64,000 nucleotides of DNA, from contig NZ_FOZP01000005.1 in NCBI RefSeq assembly GCF_900116115.1, positions 186,001 to 250,000 of the forward strand, given 5' to 3'. The notes below the pieces were generated by a model. It did not search any database. It saw only the letters and a list, made by a program, of their open reading frames with translations, and had not been told where the DNA came from. Each line of letters begins with the position of its first letter. Positions within the stretch are counted from its first letter, which is position 1. The translations under genes were made by a program, and so were the position numbers. The DNA is from Lutibacter maritimus (GTDB taxonomy: Bacteria > Bacteroidota > Bacteroidia > Flavobacteriales > Flavobacteriaceae). Positions 51,530 through 60,869 of this stretch are shown in pieces.

Positions 51530-53821
51530 TTAGAATGGATATCCAATAGCTAAGTTGAATATTAAATTTTCATTTCTCCAAGTACGATCTCCAAAATTAA
51601 TAGCATCAATTACCCATCTATTTCCTTTTGGTAAATATGGTTTTCTTAAAGGAAAAGCAACATCTGTTCTTAACACTAAGAAATTAAAATCAAACCTTAG
51701 TCCAACTCCAGTTCCTACTGCTAATTCATTTAAAAATTGACCTGAGAATTCAGCTCCAGGTTTTTCAGCACTTTTATTTAACATCCATATATTCCCAGCA
51801 TCAACAAATACAGCACCTTTTACTAATTTGTAAATTTTTGTTCTTAATTCTGTACTTAACTCTAATTTTAAATCACCTGATTGGTCTGGTAAAAAGGAAT
51901 TGTTTGTTGTATCGTTACCATTAAAAGTTCCTGGACCAATAGACCGGGCTTTAAAAGCTCTAATACTACTGGTTCCACCAATAAAAAATTGTTTTATATA
52001 GGGTAATTCAATAGAATTTCCATAGGGAAGTCCAGCACCTAAAATAATTCTACTGGCTAGTTTTGTATCTCCACTAAATTTATGATAATGACGAAATTCC
52101 ATTTCTAATTTAGAATATTGACTAAACGGAACTCCAAATAAAGTTTTAGGTTTATTGCTATCATTTGCTCCCAACAATAAACCAATTGAATTTCCAGATA
52201 AATCAATACTTCCCCTAAAGTAAATATTGTTCTTTTTATTTTGCAACATTGTATTGGTATACGTATATGAATAATTAGTGCCAAAAATTAGTTGCTTATC
52301 AATTACTTTTTGTAAAGATGGATTTTCTGCAATTTGAGATTTATATAAATCAGATACATTATTGGATGATGTATAAGCAATATTTAAAACATTTAGATTG
52401 TGCTCTTTTCGCTCGTTTTCTTTCCAAACATATCCAAAAGAACTGTTTAGGGTTTTTAAGGAATACAATTTGGTTCTTAATTGATATTCAAAACTTAGAG
52501 CTGCTTTGGTGTTTGGAACAAATGCACTACCTGATGACATTTTAAACGGCGAAATGAATCGTGGCCAAGTTAAGCTGGATTCTCCTCCAAAACGATATAC
52601 ATCAAAACCATTGTTTTGACCAGAAACTTGTACTTCCAATCCTGCAAATGCAGCTATTTTTAGTAGTTCAGCACCTTTAAAGGTGTTACGATTACTCCAA
52701 TTGATATTTAATTCGGTACCTGAATAATTTGCAGAATTTGTTTTAGCTAATGCTTCTATTTGTATTGATTTTTTTGGTAATGGGGTTAAATAATAATACG
52801 TGTCTAATTGATTTTCGAGGGAATTATTTACTTTAAATTCATTCTTCACAAATTTAAAAGTTCCTAAAGTTATCAACCTATTTAAAGATAAATTATGTGT
52901 AGTTCTATTATATAAATCACCTTTGTTAAATAATAATGTTTTATTAAACACAAAGGGCTTAAATGTTGTTTTATTATCAATTATGGTAAAATCATCATAC
53001 GTAATTGTATCCTTAAATTGTGTTGAGAGCGCATCCTTTTTTAAATTAAAATTGGGATATACAAAGATGTTATTAATTTTATATTGATTTTTAGCTTTGA
53101 TTGGAATATCATTTTTTATTTTCAACAATAAATCTACTTCATGATTGGCAACAGTGCTATCCACTTGCACCAACAAATAATCTTCATTAAAGTAATAAAA
53201 ACCTCTTTCTTTTAATTTAGTATCTATACGTGAGCGTTCAGTTTTAATAACCTCTAAATTGTATGGTTTTCCTATTTTTAAAAGACTTTCGTTTTTTAGT
53301 AAATTAATTTCCTGACTCAATAATATGGAATCTTTTGGAAAAATAACCGATTTAATTTTATATTGATTTCCTAATTTTACTGCGTAATCAACTTCGGCTT
53401 TTTTGCCTTTTCTAGTTGAATCTACTTTAGAATTGGCATTAAAAAAACCTTTATTTTCAACATAATTCTGAATCACCTTTTTGTTGTAATCCAAATCAAC
53501 ATCACTCATTAAAACAGGTGCTTCACCTAACCTATATTTTACCCAATGTTTAAAGCCTTTGTCTTTTTCTACTTTGTCAAATAAATTATAAAAAAAAATA
53601 CCTGGACGCATTCCTAAAATAGATTTGTTTTCTTTTGGACGTATTATATTATCTAATGCAGATTTTATTTGTCTTCTCGTTTTTTTAGACTCGTTTCCTT
53701 TTTCAATTTTAATATCACTGCCAACATATAATAAATGTCCATCTGGAATTTTACTTGTTCCACTGCAACCTAAGAATAGTGCTCCAATAAAAAATAGTGA
53801 TATGTAATTATTGATTTTCAT
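51530..53821 (-). CDS. tamL: TamL: TamA-like outer-membrane lipoprotein (Omp85 family)
   Basis: 763 residues from the Met at 53821, which opens a lipoprotein signal (MKINNYISLFFIGALFLGCS, lipobox LGC); an in-frame start at 53884 would put 21 residues before it. POTRA-like domains occupy about 30-370 and the 16-strand barrel about 380-763, with the Omp85 loop motif near 'FFIGGTSSIRAFKARSIGPG' (G-RGF-like) and a C-terminal 'NLIFNLAIGYPF' ending in Phe. Bacteroidota carry this lipidated TamA relative together with TamB. It helps insert outer-membrane proteins or move lipids. Overlaps tamB by 14 bp. Confidence 0.9.
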   Translation of the reverse strand: MKINNYISLFFIGALFLGCSGTSKIPDGHLLYVGSDIKIEKGNESKKTRRQIKSALDNIIRPKENKSILGMRPGIFFYNLFDKVEKDKGFKHWVKYRLGEAPVLMSDVDLDYNKKVIQNYVENKGFFNANSKVDSTRKGKKAEVDYAVKLGNQYKIKSVIFPKDSILLSQEINLLKNESLLKIGKPYNLEVIKTERSRIDTKLKERGFYYFNEDYLLVQVDSTVANHEVDLLLKIKNDIPIKAKNQYKINNIFVYPNFNLKKDALSTQFKDTITYDDFTIIDNKTTFKPFVFNKTLLFNKGDLYNRTTHNLSLNRLITLGTFKFVKNEFKVNNSLENQLDTYYYLTPLPKKSIQIEALAKTNSANYSGTELNINWSNRNTFKGAELLKIAAFAGLEVQVSGQNNGFDVYRFGGESSLTWPRFISPFKMSSGSAFVPNTKAALSFEYQLRTKLYSLKTLNSSFGYVWKENERKEHNLNVLNIAYTSSNNVSDLYKSQIAENPSLQKVIDKQLIFGTNYSYTYTNTMLQNKKNNIYFRGSIDLSGNSIGLLLGANDSNKPKTLFGVPFSQYSKLEMEFRHYHKFSGDTKLASRIILGAGLPYGNSIELPYIKQFFIGGTSSIRAFKARSIGPGTFNGNDTTNNSFLPDQSGDLKLELSTELRTKIYKLVKGAVFVDAGNIWMLNKSAEKPGAEFSGQFLNELAVGTGVGLRFDFNFLVLRTDVAFPLRKPYLPKGNRWVIDAINFGDRTWRNENLIFNLAIGYPF

Positions 53822-56800
53822 TCTCTTTCTTATTTTTTTTACTTCCTTTATTCTTATTCTGAAACAGTTCTTTAAATTTATCATAATTCATGGTAATTAT
53901 AAATGCCACACCAGTTTCTATAACTTGGCCTTGTAAGGCTACTTGATAATTATTTTTTCTATACGCTCTTAACTTATAGCGACCATCTTTAGTAATTAAA
54001 TAATCTGCGGTAATATCACCTGCAATGGTTGTTGCTTGCTCATTTTGTTGAGGTGTGCCTTCTAAACCAAAACTGCTTCCTATGGTAACTTTCAAACGGT
54101 CATTTAACAATTGTTTTGATAAACCTACATTTAAATCGGTTCTTTCTTCTTTTTCTCCCGATGTATAATTTTCGGTTGCTTCTAAATCAAAATCCAATTC
54201 AAAACCATTTATTAAATCATTAGCAATGTTATTTAATTGTTGTGATAAAATTTTACTAACACTTTGTTTAGCTATGAAAGCACCATTGGTTCCACCAGCT
54301 TCGCTTTCAAAAGGATTCTCACCTATAAATCGATTTAATAATAATAGGGCAAAAACTTGTTTATTTAAAGCATCTTCATCGCGTCTTATTTGCTCTAATT
54401 TGGCTTGGGTGGTATTTATTATTTCAGAGGAAACTGAATTATTTCCTTCAGGTAAAACAATATCAAAAGAAATTTGGGGTTGTAACAATTCTCCATTCAT
54501 TTTTAATTCTGTTTCGAAAGGAATTTTTTGCTTGTAGGTGTTACGAGTTTCTGTTGTAATGCCAGATAATTGGTTAATTACTAAATCTAAAGGAGATGCA
54601 TTTACCTTGTAAAGAGCAGTAATATTAATATTTCCAGAAGTTGGTTCGCCTGTCCAAAGTATATAACTTCCTGGTTTAATGTCAAATTTTCGTTTAATTA
54701 AATTAAAATTCATTTCATAAGCACCACCAGTAAATTCGTACTTTCCAGTTAAAGTAGTTTTTCCTGAAGGATCAATACCACCAGTTAATTCCGCATCGCC
54801 CTGAAGTTTTAAATAATCGCCACTTGCTTCATCAATAATAATAGATATTTCCGCTTTTTTATCAATAGTAATATTTACAGATACATTAAAACCTTTAACT
54901 TCGGTTTGTGTAATTTTTTTTGTTGGATCTTCAATAGTTATTAGTACAGGTTGGTCTTGGTCAATAAATTCAACAATACCTTCTCTGTCAGCTATAGAAG
55001 GATCGCTTTGCGGCAAAACAATTGTAAATCTTGTATCGGCATTTATTTTAACTGTTCCGTCAATAATGGGATTATCAAAAGTTCCTTTAATGCCTAAATT
55101 ATTATCTAAGAATAATTCGCCATAAAACAAATCATTATCACGTGAGTTAGAATTTACCGCTTTAAAATTATCTGCAATAACATTTAAGTCGAATCCCAAA
55201 TTGGTGTAATTTTGACTGTTTAGAGTTCCATTTATTTTTAGCGGATTGTCATTTTCATCTTGTAACTTAAAATCTTTAAAAATAATTTTATTGGTATTAA
55301 AAATAATTTCATCATTAATCATTTTAAATTTTGAATTTAGTGGTACTACAACAAATCCTACTGAATTAAATTTAATATTTCCATTAACATTTGGACTTGT
55401 AGTTTTTCCAGTAACGTTTAATTTTCCATTTAAATAGCCATTACTTTCTTTTAAATTATCTAAAGTAAAAGGCTGTAAAGATTTCATTTGAAGTGTTTCA
55501 ACATCAACTATAAAATTTAAATTTTGATTACTAATATTATAATTTCCATCAATATTTAATTGATTATTTAGCCCTGTTAATTTTATAGTAGCATTATATA
55601 GGTTTGCTGTTTTATTATCAATTTTTAGCGATAAATTTCCAACGGTATCTTTTTTTATTTTAAAATTTTCAATATTTAAATCGGCAACAAATAATGGATT
55701 TATTGTTACATTTTTTATAGTAGTTTCACCATTTATAATACCGCCAATTTCAAAATTAGATTCGGCAATACTTGTTAAAGATTCCAGTTTAAAGTTTTTA
55801 AAATTAGCAGTAATAGGCGCGTTGGCAACATTATTTTCTGATTGCACAGCAAACGATTGTTGGTTGTTTTGAATTTTGAAATTAGAAACTAACAACTCAT
55901 TTTTATCTAATTTTATAAGATTGTTTTCGTCAATTTTCCAATCCTCATAATTTAAAAGTAATTTTTTTGGATTAATATGAATTACTGATGTTCCTAAATG
56001 ATCTTTAAAATTCCCAGAAATAAGATACTTATCCTTATTCTTTAAATCTTTAATATTCAATTCGTAATCAATGGTGTTATCTTCTAATTTTCCAACTAAC
56101 AGTGTTTTTGGAATTTCAAATTGTTGGTTTTTAAGAGTCCCTAGAGACAAATTATAATACAACGCGTAATCTTTAGAATTGACTTTTAATACCCCATTTG
56201 AAATTTCATTATTGGCATAATGCAAGTTTGGAATTGAAGCGTTAACTACAATAGAATCGTTCACAGAATTGTATGCTCCATCAATTGTTATTTCAGATAA
56301 TTCTGTAATTTTTGGAAATATTTTCTGTGTGATGGAATTTTGGTTAATAACGAATTTGAAATCTAAATTTTGAGTATCAGCATTCTGTACATACTCTTTT
56401 TTCAATTGATAATATTTAGAAACAGAATTCATCAATTGATTGCTTATGGTTGATAATTTATAATTTCCTACAATCCATCCGTTTGCTAATTGAGATTTTA
56501 AAATAATTGAATCTTTATCAACAGTTGAAACCGCTCTAATACTAATTGTATCCAAAGGAAATTGCTCTTGTTCCAAAGCAACTAAAAAATCATTTGCATT
56601 GATAGTTCCATTTAAATTATCAGGATTCAAATCTTCAAAATTTGCGGTAATATTTCCTCTCATTTTTAAAGGATTGTCATGAAAGTTTAGTTTATTTAAA
56701 TCAATAAGATCTATACTGAGTTTTAAATCGAGGCTTGGATTTTTAGATTTAGTAACTCCTTTCGCATCCAACACAAAGGTTAAATTTGGATCATTTGCAT

Positions 56801-58775
56801 TTGCATTTGCAACATATTGACCATTTTTAATGGTCCCATCAATCTTTATATTCTCGTAATTATACGCATTATATTGAACTTTCTCAATTTTTGAAGTCAG
56901 CGTTGCATTTGCTATTTCTGGCTTCAAACTCTCACCTTTAATAATAGCATTTGCAGTTACTTTTCCGAATTGATTATTTTTTAGAAATATGCCTAAATCG
57001 AAATTTTTAACTGTTGCATTGGCTTCATATTTTTCGTTATTTTTTTGGGCGCTATCAAAAGTAGCTTGGATATTTGCATTTCCCAGAGAACTAATAAGTG
57101 CTAAATCGGTTTCAAAAGAAAGCATATTTCCTTTAAAATTTCCTTTTAAATTTATTTTTTTAGGTAATTGAATGTTAGTTGGAATGGTCTTTTTAGGAGC
57201 GAATGCATACACATTTTTTGAAGTACTTTCAAAGTTTATGATGTTAATATCATAGATGCTTTTTTTAATACTTGGAAGTCCTGTAACGGTTCCATTTAAA
57301 TCTACTTTTGTATTTCCTAAACCATTGGCATTAAATTTTTTGATATTTAAATTATCTAGTTTTCCTTTAATTTTGGCATTAAAGTTTACAATTGCGTTGG
57401 AATAATGTTTAAAAATATCATTTGAATTCAGTTGAGGAACCAATAATAAAGCATCTTTAAATCCAATTTTACTATCCTTTAAATCGGTATCTAAAATGAT
57501 GTTTTCAGGATTTTTTGTAATTGATTCTAACGATGGGTAGGTAGCAATCACATAATTTTGCAACGTTGTTTGAGGTGTTTTTAAATATAAATTTTTTAGT
57601 GAAGCACCTTTATCTGTATAATTAAAATCTGTAGCAAGTGCCTGTAACTCAAAACCACTTTCTTCCTTAAAAACAAATGAATCAATAGTTCCGCTATAAG
57701 CATTTTCATCTAAGGAGATAGAGTTTCCTTTAAATGCTAAATCACTTAAATTTAAATGATTATAATCAATACCTTTTTCAGTTTTGTTAAAATTATTGTT
57801 GTTAAAAGCGAAATTAAAATCGTAAACAATTAGGTCATCAACATCAATTTTCCAAGGAAAAATAGCAGTGTTTTTAGTAGTTTCTTTTGAAGTTTTAACT
57901 GTTTTGCCTAAAGTAAATTCACCGTTGGTTTTGTTTAATTCTAGTGAATTTAAAACAATAATTTGTTTTTTTAAATCAACTATTTTTACTTTAGTATCTA
58001 GCTTTTCAAATTTTATTTTTGTTGCTATTTGTGTAATAGCATCTTTATAATTTATATCAATATCTTCTAACTGAATATTTTTTAAATTCAGTTTTAAAGT
58101 TTTGTTATCAGCCTCTTTTTCTATTTTTTTGATAGCTTTATTAGTAGCATCAACTAAATCTTGGTCAAAATTTAATTTTAATCCAACAAGATTAATTTCA
58201 GCTATATTGAATGTTAGATTGTTTAAATCAAACTTTTTAATTTCCGTATCAAAGTGATTTATATTTATAGCTAAATTGTTATTAGCAACTGCATCTTTGT
58301 AGCGAAACTTTACAGCGTCAAGATTAATATTTTTGATTGAAACTTCTATTGGTTTTGCTTCACTCTGTAGATTATTTGGAGTTTCAAAAGCTTTAATAAT
58401 GTAATCAAAGTTAAACGCAGAATCTTTATTTACTTCAATATTTGCAGTAACTTTTTCTAGATTAATTGAATTAATTATTACTTTATTATGGAGTAATTGA
58501 TACAAATTTATATCAATTTTTAAGGTTTCTCCGGCCAATAATGTATCTTTTGATTGGTCTTCAAAATAAAAATCGTGTAGAATAATTTTTTTTGGTAAAC
58601 CTATTTCAATGGAACCCACTTCAACCTTTGTTTTAATTTTATTTTCTAAGTATGTAACAGCTTTATCTTTCGCGAAATTTTGAACAAAAGGGATTTGTAA
58701 TGCAAGCACAATTAATAAAAAAAGCGTTACAAATACCAATAGAATTTTTAAAATAACTTTAGCTACTTTTTTCAA
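53808..58775 (-). CDS. tamB: TamB: translocation and assembly module subunit
   Basis: 1655 residues. One N-terminal membrane helix (about 7-27), then an extremely long periplasmic beta-helix made of repeated amphipathic strands, ending in the DUF490/TamB_C domain (about 1250-1640; landmarks 'EIINTTQAKLEQIRRDEDAL', 'NKQVFALLLLNRFIGENPF' and 'LNVGLSKQLLNDRLKVTIGS'). The C-terminus is a basic tail of Lys and Asn. Spans the periplasm and contacts TamL in the outer membrane; a lipid-transport groove role is proposed for this family. Operon with tamL, 14-bp overlap; upstream of tamL in the transcript. Confidence 0.95.
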   Translation of the reverse strand: MKKVAKVILKILLVFVTLFLLIVLALQIPFVQNFAKDKAVTYLENKIKTKVEVGSIEIGLPKKIILHDFYFEDQSKDTLLAGETLKIDINLYQLLHNKVIINSINLEKVTANIEVNKDSAFNFDYIIKAFETPNNLQSEAKPIEVSIKNINLDAVKFRYKDAVANNNLAININHFDTEIKKFDLNNLTFNIAEINLVGLKLNFDQDLVDATNKAIKKIEKEADNKTLKLNLKNIQLEDIDINYKDAITQIATKIKFEKLDTKVKIVDLKKQIIVLNSLELNKTNGEFTLGKTVKTSKETTKNTAIFPWKIDVDDLIVYDFNFAFNNNNFNKTEKGIDYNHLNLSDLAFKGNSISLDENAYSGTIDSFVFKEESGFELQALATDFNYTDKGASLKNLYLKTPQTTLQNYVIATYPSLESITKNPENIILDTDLKDSKIGFKDALLLVPQLNSNDIFKHYSNAIVNFNAKIKGKLDNLNIKKFNANGLGNTKVDLNGTVTGLPSIKKSIYDINIINFESTSKNVYAFAPKKTIPTNIQLPKKINLKGNFKGNMLSFETDLALISSLGNANIQATFDSAQKNNEKYEANATVKNFDLGIFLKNNQFGKVTANAIIKGESLKPEIANATLTSKIEKVQYNAYNYENIKIDGTIKNGQYVANANANDPNLTFVLDAKGVTKSKNPSLDLKLSIDLIDLNKLNFHDNPLKMRGNITANFEDLNPDNLNGTINANDFLVALEQEQFPLDTISIRAVSTVDKDSIILKSQLANGWIVGNYKLSTISNQLMNSVSKYYQLKKEYVQNADTQNLDFKFVINQNSITQKIFPKITELSEITIDGAYNSVNDSIVVNASIPNLHYANNEISNGVLKVNSKDYALYYNLSLGTLKNQQFEIPKTLLVGKLEDNTIDYELNIKDLKNKDKYLISGNFKDHLGTSVIHINPKKLLLNYEDWKIDENNLIKLDKNELLVSNFKIQNNQQSFAVQSENNVANAPITANFKNFKLESLTSIAESNFEIGGIINGETTIKNVTINPLFVADLNIENFKIKKDTVGNLSLKIDNKTANLYNATIKLTGLNNQLNIDGNYNISNQNLNFIVDVETLQMKSLQPFTLDNLKESNGYLNGKLNVTGKTTSPNVNGNIKFNSVGFVVVPLNSKFKMINDEIIFNTNKIIFKDFKLQDENDNPLKINGTLNSQNYTNLGFDLNVIADNFKAVNSNSRDNDLFYGELFLDNNLGIKGTFDNPIIDGTVKINADTRFTIVLPQSDPSIADREGIVEFIDQDQPVLITIEDPTKKITQTEVKGFNVSVNITIDKKAEISIIIDEASGDYLKLQGDAELTGGIDPSGKTTLTGKYEFTGGAYEMNFNLIKRKFDIKPGSYILWTGEPTSGNINITALYKVNASPLDLVINQLSGITTETRNTYKQKIPFETELKMNGELLQPQISFDIVLPEGNNSVSSEIINTTQAKLEQIRRDEDALNKQVFALLLLNRFIGENPFESEAGGTNGAFIAKQSVSKILSQQLNNIANDLINGFELDFDLEATENYTSGEKEERTDLNVGLSKQLLNDRLKVTIGSSFGLEGTPQQNEQATTIAGDITADYLITKDGRYKLRAYRKNNYQVALQGQVIETGVAFIITMNYDKFKELFQNKNKGSKKNKKENENQ

Positions 58776-59081
58776 TTTTACAGCTGATTTTTTGGTTTAA
58801 AAAGGTTATTCTTTAGGCAATAATTTAGTTAAAATTAATCTTTTATGAAGGTATTGTTATAATTTAAAATGATTATTACATAATTTTAGAAAATCCTTTT
58901 ATAATTTTAAATAAAAAGTGATTTTATTCATTTTATATCTAAAATAGGTAGATTTTCAATAGGAATCTTAAAAGAATTTAATTCTATTAAGTAGTAAAGG
59001 TTTAGTTAATCTTTATAAGAAGTTGAAAAGAGGTGAGTGGCATTGAAACTTTATATTCAAGTAAATGATTTCCCTAAAATG
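58776..59081. other. Intergenic region between tamB and tRNA-Pro
   Basis: AT-rich DNA without gene, hairpin or clear promoter element; it holds the upstream side of tamB and ends at the tRNA terminator. Confidence 0.4.
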
Positions 59082-59115
59082 AAAAACTTGATAATCATAC
59101 AATTATCAAGTTTTT
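59082..59115 (-). terminator. Terminator after tRNA-Pro
   Basis: A 14-bp perfect stem (59082-59095 with 59102-59115, AAAAACTTGATAAT) 25 bp past the tRNA 3' end, with a T run on both strands. Confidence 0.85.
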
Positions 59116-59140
59116 GTTACTATTTGATTTGTTAAAAAGT

Positions 59141-59214
59141 CGGGGTGGCAGGATTCGAACCTGCGACCTCCGCGTCCCAAACGCGGCGCGATAACCGGGC
59201 TACGCTACACCCCG
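59141..59214 (-). tRNA. tRNA-Pro (anticodon UGG)
   Basis: A 74-nt cloverleaf on the minus strand. Acceptor CGGGGTG/CACCCCG, anticodon stem CCGCG/CGCGG enclosing the loop TTTGGGA (anticodon TGG), and T arm GCAGG-TTCGAAT-CCTGC. The CCA end is not encoded. Far more GC-rich than the surroundings, as expected. It has its own promoter at 59240-59269. Confidence 0.97.
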
Positions 59215-59239
59215 AAAAGATTATCATCATTTAAGGCTG

Positions 59240-59269
59240 CAAATATAAAACTTATAATATAGAATACAA
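59240..59269 (-). promoter_or_regulatory. Promoter of tRNA-Pro
   Basis: On the minus strand: TTG (59269-59267), 19-bp spacer, TATATTTG (59247-59240), a full minus-7 match. Lies in the 59-bp gap after the thioredoxin-like gene. Confidence 0.7.
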
Positions 59270-59273
59270 GCAA

Positions 59274-59612
59274 TTATTCAAAAATAAGTTTATATGGTCT
59301 TTTAATTGCTTCTTCTAATTCGTAAATACCTATAGATCTACTTTTTCTAATGGTTTCTTTTCCATCAAAAAACACTAAAATGGTTGGTTCAACAAAAGCA
59401 GAATAGTGAGCAGCAACTTTAGGAGTCATATTTAAATCAATATTAAAAAATTTTATTTTAGGAAATCTATTCAATAATAAGTTTTTTACTTTTGGTTCAA
59501 AAGCTTCTCCAACACTGCATGAAATTGTAGAAAAATAAAATAAAACAGCAGGTTCTTTAGTTAAAATATCTGCTGTATCTTCTAAGCTTGTAATTATATT
59601 TTTGTTAAACAT
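59274..59612 (-). CDS. Thioredoxin-like protein with a single active-site cysteine
   Basis: 112 residues, thioredoxin fold: 'PAVLFYFSTISCSVGEAFEP' aligns with the active-site helix, but the CxxC is reduced to C32-S-V-G35, so only the first Cys remains. The cis-Pro is present in 'FVEPTILVFFDGKETIR'. No signal peptide. A monothiol thioredoxin can act by glutathione-like mixed disulfide or as a chaperone. Divergently placed from trxB, 165 bp apart. Confidence 0.85.
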   Translation of the reverse strand: MFNKNIITSLEDTADILTKEPAVLFYFSTISCSVGEAFEPKVKNLLLNRFPKIKFFNIDLNMTPKVAAHYSAFVEPTILVFFDGKETIRKSRSIGIYELEEAIKRPYKLIFE

Positions 59613-59742
59613 TTTTTTAAATTTAGGTTCAAATTTAAGTTTAAAAAATAATTTTTATGTAACAATATGTCATTATTGCAAAAGTTTATTCTCACATTAT
59701 TAAAAATTATAAACAATGATGTTAATTAACAATTAATTGACC

Positions 59743-59750
59743 TAAATTTG
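59743..59750 (+). promoter_or_regulatory. Minus-7 element of trxB
   Basis: TAAATTTG, full match, 27 bp before the start codon; no clear minus-33 TTTG. Confidence 0.5.
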
Positions 59751-59776
59751 TTCATTATTTAAATAAAAAATTAATC

Positions 59777-60724
59777 ATGTCTAATACAATTGAAAGAATA
59801 AAATGCTTAATAATTGGTTCTGGACCTGCTGGATATACTGCTGCAATTTATGCAGCTAGAGCAGATTTAAAACCGGTTATGTATACTGGAATGCAAATGG
59901 GAGGTCAGCTAACAACAACTACTGAAGTTGATAATTTTCCAGGTTACCCAAAAGGTACAGACGGTACTGCAATGATGGAGGATTTAAAAAATCAAGCGGA
60001 GCGTTTTGGAACAGATGTTCGTTTTGGTTTAATAACTAATGTCGATTTTAGTAAAGAAGTAGGTGGAATTCATAAAGTAACTGTTGATGAATCAAAAATT
60101 ATTGAAGCAAATTCAGTAATTATTTGTACTGGTGCAACAGCAAAATATTTAGGTATTGAAAGCGAACAACGTTTAATTGGTGGAGGTGTTTCTGCTTGTG
60201 CAACTTGTGATGGTTTCTTTTATAGAGGTCAAGATGTAGTGGTAGTAGGTGCAGGTGATACAGCAGCTGAAGAAGCGACGTACTTAGCAAATATTTGTAA
60301 AAAAGTAACACTCTTGGTTCGAAAAGATTATATGCGTGCTTCAAAAGCAATGCAGCACAGAGTTGCAAAAACAAAAAATTTAGAAGTAAAATTTAATACC
60401 GAAATTGAAGAGGTTTTAGGTGAAAATGTTGTTGAAGGTGTGAGAGTATTTAATAATATTACAGGAGTAAAAGAAGTAATTGATATAACTGGAGTGTTTA
60501 TTGCAATTGGGCATAAGCCAAATACTGATATATTTAAAGGTGTATTAGATATGGATGAAACAGGTTATTTAATTACTAAAGGTAAATCTACTAAAACTAA
60601 CTTACCAGGTGTGTTTGCAGCTGGAGATGTACAAGATAAAGAGTACCGACAAGCTGTTACTGCTGCAGGAACTGGCTGTATGGCAGCGTTAGATGCAGAA
60701 CGTTATTTAGGTGCATTAGATTAA
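59777..60724 (+). CDS. trxB: Thioredoxin-disulfide reductase
   Basis: 315 residues. FAD-binding GxGxxG ('IIGSGPAGYTAAIYAARA', 13-30), redox-active C141-A-T-C144 ('SACATCDGFF'), NADPH-binding 'VVVVGAGDTAAEEATYL' and the C-terminal FAD motif 'GVFAAGDVQDKEYRQ'. Transfers electrons from NADPH to thioredoxin. Length and motifs are those of bacterial low-molecular-weight TrxR. Single gene ending at a terminator. Confidence 0.98.
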   Translation: MSNTIERIKCLIIGSGPAGYTAAIYAARADLKPVMYTGMQMGGQLTTTTEVDNFPGYPKGTDGTAMMEDLKNQAERFGTDVRFGLITNVDFSKEVGGIHKVTVDESKIIEANSVIICTGATAKYLGIESEQRLIGGGVSACATCDGFFYRGQDVVVVGAGDTAAEEATYLANICKKVTLLVRKDYMRASKAMQHRVAKTKNLEVKFNTEIEEVLGENVVEGVRVFNNITGVKEVIDITGVFIAIGHKPNTDIFKGVLDMDETGYLITKGKSTKTNLPGVFAAGDVQDKEYRQAVTAAGTGCMAALDAERYLGALD

Positions 60725-60744
60725 AATAAAATATGCAATTATTA

Positions 60745-60774
60745 AAGGCCTAAGTTTACTTAGGTCTTTTTTTT
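60745..60774 (+). terminator. Terminator after trxB
   Basis: Stem AAGGCCTAAG/CTTAGGTCTT (60745-60754 with 60759-60768, one G-T pair) followed by eight T in total. Confidence 0.85.
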
Positions 60775-60841
60775 GTCTATTTTAGAGCAATCGTTTTCGT
60801 AAATTCTTAAAATATTCACAACTTTGAATACGCGAAGTCGT

Positions 60842-60849
60842 TAATTTTG
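60842..60849 (+). promoter_or_regulatory. Minus-7 element of the AspT/YidE-type gene
   Basis: TAATTTTG, full match, with a TTTG at 60823-60826; the 15-bp spacer is shorter than usual. 21 bp before the start codon. Confidence 0.45.
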
Positions 60850-60869
60850 TACTACTAAATTTTTTTAAA

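Noticed and set aside
59082-59115. Attachment site next to tRNA-Pro
   Set aside because: The repeat is a simple terminator hairpin; no integrase or duplicated tRNA end is found.
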